Assembly: GCA_028703735.1 (NCBI GenBank)
Contig: JAQVMI010000151.1
Coordinates: 1 to 5,465, forward strand
Reading direction: 5' to 3'
Length of the DNA stretch: 5,465 nucleotides
Source: Candidatus Cloacimonadota bacterium
Lineage (GTDB): Bacteria > Cloacimonadota > Cloacimonadia > Cloacimonadales > Cloacimonadaceae
Shown: in pieces, positions 1-5,465 of the stretch
Position numbering within the stretch: the first letter of the stretch is position 1
Layout: each line of letters begins with the position of its first letter
Notes under the pieces: generated by a model
Told to the model about the DNA's origin: nothing
Seen by the model: the letters and a program-made list of their open reading frames with translations, nothing else
Database searches by the model: none
Program-made: the position numbers and the translations under genes

Positions 1-1
1 G

Positions 2-166
2 TATAACCTAAAAGGGCAAAAAGTTGAGACGCTTTATTTGGCATCCCCTAAACAGGGTTGGAATAGTGTAAACTGGCAACCCAAAAGCAAATTAGCCTCT
101 GGAATCTACTATCTGAAGCTGAATAATGCATCCGGTGTATTAATGAAGAAATTGGTGATACAATAA
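2..166 (+). CDS. C-terminal end of a secreted protein with a type IX-like sorting tail (5' truncated)
   Basis: Only the last 54 codons and the TAA stop lie in the window, so the body of the protein and its activity cannot be told. The visible residues begin YNLKGQKVETLYL, continue with GWNSVNWQ and LASGIYYLKLNN, and end MKKLVIQ. This is the beta-strand pattern of the Ig-like C-terminal domain (FlgD-Ig / Por secretion sorting-domain type) also seen at the ends of the two minus-strand genes, where it follows an NPFNP motif; that motif would lie upstream of the window. The domain is known in FCB-group bacteria as a C-terminal export or anchoring signal, so the protein is inferred to be exported. 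The gene converges on the C25 protease gene. The repeat array and a strong hairpin follow its stop, so the array probably lies in its 3' untranslated RNA. The reading frame and family of the tail are clear; everything upstream is unknown. Confidence 0.85.
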   Translation, partial: YNLKGQKVETLYLASPKQGWNSVNWQPKSKLASGIYYLKLNNASGVLMKKLVIQ

Positions 167-218
167 ATAATACCCAATGTGCAAGGTAAAACCATTTCCA
201 TGTAGAAACAGACCATAT
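167..218. other. Spacer between the plus-strand stop codon and the repeat array
   Basis: This is a short AT-rich stretch with no reading frame of its own, no clear promoter and no hairpin that I can see. It is probably transcribed as the start of the 3' untranslated region of the plus-strand gene, because the first convincing terminator-like hairpin comes only at 410-440. Confidence 0.5.
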
Positions 219-402
219 CCGTAATTACAGCCGCCCTCGGCTGTATGCATACGAGGCGTGTAGTTACAGCAGAAACTTCAGAACCCGTAATTACAGCCGC
301 CCTCGGCTGTATGCATACGAGGCGTGTAATTACAGCAGAAACTTCAGAACCCGTAATTACAGCCGCCCTCGGCTGTATGCACACGAGGCGTGTGCAATTA
401 CG
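219..402. repeat. Tandem array of a 66-bp palindromic element (two full units plus a partial third)
   Basis: Units begin at 219, 285 and 351, each with CCGTAATTACAGCCGCC, giving an exact 66-bp period. Units 1 and 2 differ at one base (263 G versus 329 A). Unit 3 keeps the palindromic core but lacks the 3' linker CAGCAGAAACTTCAGAAC; it has C at 382 where the others have T, and an extra GC at 394-395. Each unit holds hairpin 1, an 8-bp stem TACAGCCG/CGGCTGTA with loop CCCT (226-245, 292-311, 358-377). It is followed by hairpin 2 with loop AGG (249-261, 315-327, 378-396). Outer arms GTAAT and ATTAC (GTTAC in unit 1) flank the pair. The array lies between two convergent genes and encodes no plausible protein, although 66 is a multiple of three and leaves long open frames on both strands. 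It resembles REP/BIME-type intergenic palindromes or a non-autonomous mobile element; I do not recognise the family. Confidence 0.9.
352..402 (+). repeat. Perfect three-way-junction palindrome in repeat unit 3
   Basis: The outer stem CGTAAT (352-357) pairs with ATTACG (397-402). Inside it, hairpin 1 (358-377, 8-bp stem, loop CCCT) abuts hairpin 2 (378-396, TGCACACG/CGTGTGCA, loop AGG) directly. All 51 bases are paired except the seven loop bases, with no unpaired base at the junction. This could form in RNA, in single-stranded DNA, or as a cruciform. It is placed on the plus strand because the variants in units 1 and 2 keep pairing there through G-U pairs but would give A-C mismatches on the other strand. 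At 51 bases it is too short for a tRNA. Function is unknown. Confidence 0.75.
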
Positions 403-409
403 TATATAC

Positions 410-440
410 AGAAGCCCCGTGGATATTCCACGGGGCTTCT
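410..440. terminator. Perfect 14-bp hairpin between convergent genes, probable bidirectional terminator
   Basis: AGAAGCCCCGTGGA (410-423) is the exact reverse complement of 427-440, with a 3-base TAT loop at 424-426. The GC-rich core and AGAAG/CTTCT ends are typical of intrinsic terminators serving convergent genes. The stop of the minus-strand protease gene is about 50 bases to the right, and the plus-strand gene stops upstream of the array. No long U-tract follows in either direction (TTCTTACTATAAT on plus, CTTCTGTATATAC on minus), so efficiency is uncertain. Confidence 0.75.
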
Positions 441-488
441 TACTATAATATGGTTACTGCTTAGCAATTCAATGCTTTAGCCATAACC

Positions 489-3400
489 TTATTTCATTAT
501 TATCATTTTCTTGGTGCTGGTATATTTTCCGGCATCAAGTTTGTAGAAATATACACCGCTGGAAACAGGACGGTTATTGCCATCTTTACCATTCCAGACT
601 ACGCTGTGGAATCCCTGATCAATATCTCCTTTAACCAAGGTGCGAACCTTCTGACCCATGATATTATAGATTTCCAGATTAACGGGACTCTTGGTTTTTA
701 AGCTGAATTTGATCGTGGTTGTAGGATTGAAGGGATTGGGATAATTACCAATTAAGGCAGTAATAGCGGGATTAAGCGGATCTTCGTTATCCACTGTAGA
801 GCCTGTACCCAACAAGGAGACAGTTGTTACTGATGCGAGTGGATCGTCTGAAGTAATGATCATTTCACCGCTATATGGCATATATTGCTGAGGTGAAAAA
901 TGCACATTGAAGGTCATGAATTCACCTGCGTCTATCACATAGCTTAAAGTATAAGCAGGAACCAATGGATCCAAACCTAAAGAGAATGGTGCAGCAGTAG
1001 TTAAGGTACCCAGCATGGAGGCATTCCCGCTGTTAGATATCGTAAGCTGCGATGAACCATGTTCACCTACAGCAATCTGTCCAAAATTGATACTACTAAC
1101 ATCCGCTACAAAGACCGGAACTCCAACCAGTTCACCACCACCGGGGAAAACGATGTCATCCAGCCAGGCACAATCGCTGCCGTTGCTGGAACCAGAATCC
1201 TTCATGTATTCCCATTTAAAGGTGTTATTGCCGGCAGGTACAGGATAAGTAGCCTGGCTCCAATCATCCGTAATTCCGCTCCATTGGTTCTTTAGGGTTC
1301 CATTGATGTAGAATTTAAGGAAATCATAGTTCTGCTCGGAGGATACTTTCTTCCAGAAGGAAATTTCACCATTTTGAGCATTGGACATGGTTACACTAAT
1401 ACTGGTGCTGCCATTATGGCTAATAGTAGCAGATTTAGCTGCTGTAGAGCCATTGTAGCTTGCTGCTACAGAAGTCCAGTTACCACCCATGAAACTCCAG
1501 GGGAAGGAAGTGAAACCGGATTCGAAGTTTTCCATTACCACACCAACCACAATACTGTAAGTCTGCATAGTGGTGTATTCTCCAAAGAAGCTCATGGCGG
1601 TAATTTGCACAGCAGTTCCTGTAGGAATCTGTGAGCTAAAGGTTACATTATAGATCATTTGAGCTTCGGCACCAACTGGCAAGGCAGTGAAGCTATCTAC
1701 TATTGGGACAATTAGATGATCCACACCATTAACAACAATAGTGGTTCCTAAATTAGTCGCCTGGCTGTGCCCATTATTAGTGATGTTAAAGGTTAGGGTA
1801 ACGTTTTCTCCGGCATCGATACGTCCATTATTGTTTCCCTCAACATCGTTGATCTGAATATTGCCCCAGGTTATGGCAGGTGCATTAGCTGTGAAACTGC
1901 GGGTGTATTCGTAGCTATCGCCATCAGTTGTGGTTATGGTTACATTCAAGGAAACCAGGTGCTGATCCGGAACGTTTCCGGCAATCTGGATATCAAAGGC
2001 ACCAGCGGTTCCCTCTGCTCCAGCTTCCATGTTTCCTATGGCTATGGTGGGATTTACTATGGTAGCATAGCTATCGGTGGTGCTTACGGTAACACTTACC
2101 CCATTGGCAAGTTCGCTACCAATATTGGATAGATCCAGATTTAGCTGAATTGTTTCGCCAAATTCCAACACACCATTATTGCCATCGCTAAAAGTGGAAT
2201 TATCCACCACAATGTAAGGACCATCACTGGGTAGAACCTGCAAGGTTTGGATATAGGTTTGCTTGTTAAAAGCAAAAATGGTTAAGGTTAAATCCATCGG
2301 TTGGGTGGGCATAATTAACAGGTTCAGAAGAGCGTTTCCAGCCGCATCACTTACAGCTTTGCCATACAAGGTGCCATTATTCGTTAAGGTTATTATGGCT
2401 TCGGGAGTAGTTTGGATAGAAAACGCAGACATACCCATAAACAGAACAGGATTGTAAGTAGCTGTAATAACTTCTGGATTCTTTGTGCGAACCATTAAAG
2501 AGGCATCGCCAAATATTGTCCAACATTTGTATTCGCTGATTCCGCTGGTACCATATACTTCGATCATCTTGGACGAGCCGTTGTAATAAAGGCTTCCGAT
2601 GCGGTGTTTAGCATTTGCGATAATCAGATCGGTTACTTCGTCCTGTCCGCGCATGGGGGGATTCCAGCCTTGATTTATTGTAGAGGCATAGAAAGCTACA
2701 GCTCCGGTAGGATTTCCAGAAACATTATCAGTGGCTCTTAACCAGGCTTCTGCAAAACATGTCTGGCTTACAAAGTTGCCATTCACACAGGCTACAGATA
2801 CAACAAAGGGAAGCATATTGGTATTGGTTAAAGCATTTACATTGGCGTTGTTAAAACCGGTGGTTACCCAGGAAGTATCGGAACCGTGACCGACATAATT
2901 GCCAAAGCCACGTCCCTGATTAAGATTAGTGGTAACCATAGCAGCAGTAGCACCTTGGGCTTGGTATACCTGATCAACGCTGGTGTATCCATAAGTTAAC
3001 AGGTCTGTGCGGATCAATTCCATGTGGGCTTGATCACTTTCGCCCATATCACCCTGGCTACCTCCACCTTCGTTCGAGGCAATTCCAAAACCCTTCTGCA
3101 GCCAGGTAGCTCCTGCGGCTAAATCACGTTCGTATTGAACGCTGCGTTGTACTTGGGTATTAAGCTCTAAAACTGTTTGAGCCGAAAAACGACCCACGTA
3201 GATATCGGGATAGCTATCCCCTCCTGCTACTAAAGCAAAAGAGGGATCGCTGCCACCACCACCTGAAGAAAGGGTTGGCACCTGAGGTGCATCACCCACA
3301 ATCTGCACAAACATCAAGCCGATATTCAGATCATACTGGTTTTGGATATAGGTTTTTATCTGATTTGCTGTGGGACCTGCTACTGTTACATCCACTACAT

Positions 3401-4181
3401 CAACTGTAAAGCCAATCTGACGTTTCCAATCCACCCAAGGCTGAATAGCAGCATCGAACATACTGTGTTTGATCACCAAAATGCGACCCTCTTCCCCAAG
3501 TGAAGGATATTTTGCATCGCCAAAATTGAGGAACATGTTTTGATACATTTCCTCAAAATAGCGGGAGTAAGAGGTTTTGGGTGATGTAATAGCATTCGTG
3601 AAATCGGTGCCGGCAGCCTGTAACGCTACCTTCAGCTTGGTATAAACCCTAAGGGTTCCGGTAGCAGGAAAATATTGAAAAGGCTGAAACCGAACAGTTA
3701 TTCCGCGATAATCGCGCATAATAAAGGGTTCGGTAAGATAAGCTGTTTCTTCTGGATAGCTGCTGCTTCCATTATAAAAATCAGCAAAGCTATACGGAAC
3801 AGAATCAGGATCGATATCACGGGTTAAATTTCCTTTGGAAGGAGCAATCGGCATGGCAAGATCAATATATTCGTTTCCGATTACACTTAGCTGCATAGCA
3901 GCAGTTCCGGGAATAATTACACTCTTGGCAAGCACAGGCAATTGAGGTAAGCCTGCTTCCAAGGTTAATCCTGCCTTTTTTAGTGACAGGTTATACCACT
4001 GAGTTCCATTTATTTCAACCGGTTCACGATTGAAACTTCCCAGGGTAAACTCAAGTTCCATAGAATTAGTATTGCTTTGGGTTAGGCGAATATCATTTGG
4101 ATATGCGCTTACCACCATTTGCTCTGCAGACAGCGCAATTAACGCAAAAAGCAGGCATAACAGGACGAATAATTGTTTCAT
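489..4181 (-). CDS. Gingipain-like C25 family cysteine protease, secreted, with C-terminal sorting tail (1230 aa)
   Basis: This is a predicted exported endopeptidase related to gingipains. The start is ATG at 4181, because GGAGGAA lies 5 bases upstream; an in-frame GTG at 4193 falls beside that ribosome site and is not used here. Residues 1-19 (MKQLFVLLCLLFALIALSA) form a Sec signal peptide. Residues 20 to about 228 resemble the C25 propeptide region. Residues about 230-565 are the catalytic domain: NYVGHGSDTSW gives His432 and SVACVNGNF gives Cys465. Their spacing of 33 equals that of RgpB His211/Cys244. The segment SNEGGGSQGDMGESD offers Glu371 as the likely third residue. SYPDIYVGRFSA and IFGDASLMVR are further C25-like segments. 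After these come an Ig-like module (about 567-650), two CARDB-like repeats each with an acidic, Asn/Gly-rich turn and a GE motif (655-770, 772-880), a jelly-roll MAM/cleaved-adhesin-like domain (885-1013), an ASH-type beta-sandwich (1020-1130) and the sorting tail (1143-1230, NYPNPFNPTTTI to KKMIIMK). Cleavage specificity cannot be read from the sequence. The C25 assignment is strong; the mode of anchoring is inferred. Confidence 0.93.
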   Translation of the reverse strand: MKQLFVLLCLLFALIALSAEQMVVSAYPNDIRLTQSNTNSMELEFTLGSFNREPVEINGTQWYNLSLKKAGLTLEAGLPQLPVLAKSVIIPGTAAMQLSVIGNEYIDLAMPIAPSKGNLTRDIDPDSVPYSFADFYNGSSSYPEETAYLTEPFIMRDYRGITVRFQPFQYFPATGTLRVYTKLKVALQAAGTDFTNAITSPKTSYSRYFEEMYQNMFLNFGDAKYPSLGEEGRILVIKHSMFDAAIQPWVDWKRQIGFTVDVVDVTVAGPTANQIKTYIQNQYDLNIGLMFVQIVGDAPQVPTLSSGGGGSDPSFALVAGGDSYPDIYVGRFSAQTVLELNTQVQRSVQYERDLAAGATWLQKGFGIASNEGGGSQGDMGESDQAHMELIRTDLLTYGYTSVDQVYQAQGATAAMVTTNLNQGRGFGNYVGHGSDTSWVTTGFNNANVNALTNTNMLPFVVSVACVNGNFVSQTCFAEAWLRATDNVSGNPTGAVAFYASTINQGWNPPMRGQDEVTDLIIANAKHRIGSLYYNGSSKMIEVYGTSGISEYKCWTIFGDASLMVRTKNPEVITATYNPVLFMGMSAFSIQTTPEAIITLTNNGTLYGKAVSDAAGNALLNLLIMPTQPMDLTLTIFAFNKQTYIQTLQVLPSDGPYIVVDNSTFSDGNNGVLEFGETIQLNLDLSNIGSELANGVSVTVSTTDSYATIVNPTIAIGNMEAGAEGTAGAFDIQIAGNVPDQHLVSLNVTITTTDGDSYEYTRSFTANAPAITWGNIQINDVEGNNNGRIDAGENVTLTFNITNNGHSQATNLGTTIVVNGVDHLIVPIVDSFTALPVGAEAQMIYNVTFSSQIPTGTAVQITAMSFFGEYTTMQTYSIVVGVVMENFESGFTSFPWSFMGGNWTSVAASYNGSTAAKSATISHNGSTSISVTMSNAQNGEISFWKKVSSEQNYDFLKFYINGTLKNQWSGITDDWSQATYPVPAGNNTFKWEYMKDSGSSNGSDCAWLDDIVFPGGGELVGVPVFVADVSSINFGQIAVGEHGSSQLTISNSGNASMLGTLTTAAPFSLGLDPLVPAYTLSYVIDAGEFMTFNVHFSPQQYMPYSGEMIITSDDPLASVTTVSLLGTGSTVDNEDPLNPAITALIGNYPNPFNPTTTIKFSLKTKSPVNLEIYNIMGQKVRTLVKGDIDQGFHSVVWNGKDGNNRPVSSGVYFYKLDAGKYTSTKKMIIMK

Positions 4182-4186
4182 GGGTT

Positions 4187-4191
4187 CCTCC
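4187..4191 (-). promoter_or_regulatory. Ribosome-binding site of the C25 protease gene
   Basis: GGAGG on the minus strand lies 5 bases before ATG at 4181 (GGAGG-AACCC-ATG), an ideal Shine-Dalgarno layout. It fixes the start at 4181 and rules out the in-frame GTG at 4193, which lies just ahead of this site and has no ribosome site of its own. The resulting N-terminus is a clean signal peptide beginning MKQL rather than MEEPMKQL. Confidence 0.85.
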
Positions 4192-4195
4192 ACGT

Positions 4196-4224
4196 ATTAT
4201 ACACTATATTTATTTTTTGATCAA
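4196..4224 (-). promoter_or_regulatory. Near-consensus sigma70-type promoter for the C25 protease gene
   Basis: On the minus strand, TTGATC (4224-4219) and a perfect TATAAT (4201-4196) are separated by exactly 17 bases. An A/T-rich block at about 4239-4255 could act as an UP-like element. The -35 box sits in the 8-bp palindrome TTGATCAA (4217-4224), a possible but unproven operator. The predicted transcription start, about 4188-4190, falls inside the Shine-Dalgarno sequence, which is odd (see findings). A second, weaker -10-like TATAGT lies at 4208-4203. Confidence 0.6.
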
Positions 4225-4270
4225 GTCGTTGGATATGGTTAAAATATAAAAAATTCATTGTAGCCTATAA

Positions 4271-4306
4271 GAATTGGGTAGGCACCCCAGGGATGCCTAC
4301 CCATTC
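4271..4306 (-). terminator. Hairpin terminator downstream of the second secreted-protein gene
   Basis: TGGGTAGGCA (4275-4284) pairs perfectly with TGCCTACCCA (4294-4303). GAA/TTC extends the stem across one bulged T at 4274, and the apical CCCCAGGGA can pair partly within itself. On the minus strand the stem begins about 10 bases after the TAG stop at 4313, a typical intrinsic terminator position. Only a weak T-rich tail follows (ATTCTTATAG), with a longer T-run further on (4248-4254). It probably separates transcription of the upstream gene from the protease gene, with possible read-through. Confidence 0.7.
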
Positions 4307-4312
4307 AGTTCT

Positions 4313-5465
4313 CTATTTCATCAGCATCATTTTTTGGGTGGAGGAGAAATTGGTAGCATCCATGCGGTAGAAATAAATACCACTGGCAACGCTTTGACCA
4401 CGATCATCCACACCATTCCAGATAACCCTATGGTTACCTGATGTTTTGGTTTCGTTCACTAAGCTTCTGATAAGCTGACCTTTAAGGTTATAAATACTAA
4501 GCTTCACCATACCGGATTCCTTCACAGAATAGCGAATGGTGGTTTCAGGATTGAAGGGATTGGGGAAGTTTCGTTCCAAAGCAGTAATTACAGGAGTGAC
4601 TGGATCTTCTGTAGAGGAACCACTTTGCACAACAACCGGAATTTCCAATGAAGCATTATTGGGATCATTGGAGGTGATTAGCAACTGTGCGGTAAAGCTA
4701 TTCACTGTGGCTCCGGCAGTATAGCTAAGACTGAAGATTTGGGTGCTTGAAGCTGGAATCTGGTAGGTGTAATCCATAGGCAAAGCAGTTCCATTCATGC
4801 TTAAGCTGAAACCTGCTGGAATTGATACCATTCCCTGCATAGCTGCGCTACCCAGATTTCTAATGGCAAAATCTGCACTAACTGTGCTATTGGGCTGTAC
4901 ATTTGCCAAAAGTATCTGTTCTGTTCCAGTGTACAACATAGGATAATTGGATTGACCACTTGCTGGGAAGGTGATATCGTCCAGCCAGGCACAATCACTA
5001 CCGCTTGTATCGGAACCATCTTTGGAGTATGTCCATTTGAAGGTACGTGCACCAGCAGTAACAGGATAGCTAACTTCTGACCATGCTACGGTTCCGCTCC
5101 ACGAGCCCATTTCTGTTCCATCAATGTAGAATTTCAGGAAATCGTAATTGGATTCACTGCTAACCTTTCTCCAGAATTTGATGGTGCCATTCATGGGAAC
5201 TTGTTGAGCAAGCTGCAACGAAGTATTGCCATTATGGCCTATGGTGCCGGATTTTGCCGCATAATTTCCACCATGGACATTTGAGCTATTGCTTTCTATT
5301 ACCCAGGGGCTGCTACTGTTGTTAATCCAGGGGAAAGAGGTGAAGTTATTGGTTTCGAATCCTTCACCTACAGCTCCAATAGGAACAATAATATTGTGGT
5401 TCAACATTTGGATGCCAGCATCCAAAGCCAAACCGATTGGAATCATTGTGCCATCTGGAATACCG
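4313..5465 (-). CDS. C-terminal part of a secreted multidomain protein paralogous to the C25 protease tail (5' truncated)
   Basis: The frame is open to the right edge (first whole codons read GIPDGT), so the start is outside the window; the in-frame ATG at 5446 is internal. The 383 visible residues end in a TAG stop. Residues 1-30 match the end of the CARDB-like module of the neighbouring protease (IPDGT against IPTGT). Residues about 35-167 form the jelly-roll MAM/cleaved-adhesin-like domain, with FTSFPW, KVSSESNYDFLKFYIDGT and GSDCAWLDDITFP. Residues about 180-285 are an ASH-type beta-sandwich (LLITSNDPNN). Residues about 295-383 are the sorting tail, from NFPNPFNPETTI through YNLKGQLIRSL, VIWNGVDD and SGIYFYRMD to KMMLMK. 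No catalytic domain is visible, so it may be another protease, an adhesin or another exported enzyme. It lies upstream of the protease in the same direction, but a 131-base gap with terminator and promoter suggests separate transcription. Family of the visible domains is clear; overall function is unknown. Confidence 0.88.
   Translation of the reverse strand, partial: GIPDGTMIPIGLALDAGIQMLNHNIIVPIGAVGEGFETNNFTSFPWINNSSSPWVIESNSSNVHGGNYAAKSGTIGHNGNTSLQLAQQVPMNGTIKFWRKVSSESNYDFLKFYIDGTEMGSWSGTVAWSEVSYPVTAGARTFKWTYSKDGSDTSGSDCAWLDDITFPASGQSNYPMLYTGTEQILLANVQPNSTVSADFAIRNLGSAAMQGMVSIPAGFSLSMNGTALPMDYTYQIPASSTQIFSLSYTAGATVNSFTAQLLITSNDPNNASLEIPVVVQSGSSTEDPVTPVITALERNFPNPFNPETTIRYSVKESGMVKLSIYNLKGQLIRSLVNETKTSGNHRVIWNGVDDRGQSVASGIYFYRMDATNFSSTQKMMLMK

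Noticed and set aside
109..384. Minus-strand open frame of 91 codons with a repeating 22-residue peptide (CIQPRAAVITGSEVSAV...)
   Set aside because: It is an artefact of the 66-bp repeat, whose length is a multiple of three. It overlaps the plus-strand gene end, has no ribosome site, and the DNA is explained by palindromes.
219..402. CRISPR array
   Set aside because: The whole 66-bp unit including the linker is repeated, so there are no unique spacers, and no cas genes are visible.
219..402. Integron attC site or tRNA-like cloverleaf
   Set aside because: The folded units recall attC hairpins, but there is no GTTRRRY core and no integrase or cassette structure. At 51 bases with two arms the fold is too short for a tRNA and lacks an anticodon or T arm.
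245..448. Plus-strand open frame of 67 codons with repeating MHTRRV...TAETSEPVITAALGC
   Set aside because: It comes from the same repeat read on the other strand, runs through the terminator hairpin and has no ribosome site.
1015..2457. Several 64-86-codon plus-strand frames inside the protease gene
   Set aside because: They are antisense to well-conserved domains, lack ribosome sites and resemble no known protein; they are shadows of the coding strand.
4179..4193. GTG at 4193 as the start of the protease (adds four residues, MEEP)
   Set aside because: The codon lies next to the GGAGG ribosome site, which is ideally spaced for ATG at 4181. The ATG start also gives a cleaner signal peptide.
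4801..5052. 83-codon minus-strand frame inside the second gene
   Set aside because: It is an alternative frame of the jelly-roll and ASH coding region, whose main frame has clear domain matches.
4313..5446. ATG at 5446 as the true start of the second minus-strand gene
   Set aside because: The frame stays open to the window edge, the upstream residues GIPDGT align with IPTGT inside the paralogous protease, and there is neither a signal peptide nor a ribosome site.

Overview
The window holds parts of three secreted-protein genes and the spacers between them. It reads as the chromosome of a bacterium of the FCB group, most likely Candidatus Cloacimonadota or a relative. The basis is protein style: large exported multidomain proteins ending in a tail with the NYPNPFNPTTTI motif, an Ig-like strand pattern (YN.MGQKVRTL, VVWNGKD, SSGVYFYKL) and a final basic KKMIIMK. 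The taxon is inferred; no rRNA or other marker gene is present.

Layout from left to right. Bases 2-166 (+) are the last 54 codons of a gene that enters from the left and ends in the same kind of tail. Bases 167-488 are a spacer between convergent genes. It carries a tandem array of a 66-bp palindromic element (219-402) and a perfect 14-bp hairpin (410-440) that probably terminates transcription from both sides. Bases 489-4181 (-) encode a complete 1230-residue gingipain-like (peptidase family C25) cysteine protease with signal peptide, propeptide-like region, catalytic domain, several beta-sandwich modules and a C-terminal sorting tail. Bases 4182-4312 hold its ribosome-binding site, a near-consensus sigma70-type promoter and the terminator of the next gene. 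Bases 4313-5465 (-) are the C-terminal 383 residues of a second secreted protein whose last three modules are paralogous to those of the protease; its start lies beyond the right edge.

The proteins appear to share one export and anchoring route: Sec signal peptide (visible only in the protease), then recognition of the C-terminal tail. The two minus-strand genes look separately transcribed, because a hairpin and a promoter lie between them, although they probably arose partly by duplication of a C-terminal cassette.

The least explained part is the repeat array. Its third unit can fold into a perfect three-way junction with no unpaired junction bases. The other two units differ from it by changes that are mostly tolerated as G-U pairs on the plus strand. 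No transposase, CRISPR, tRNA or rRNA is visible.
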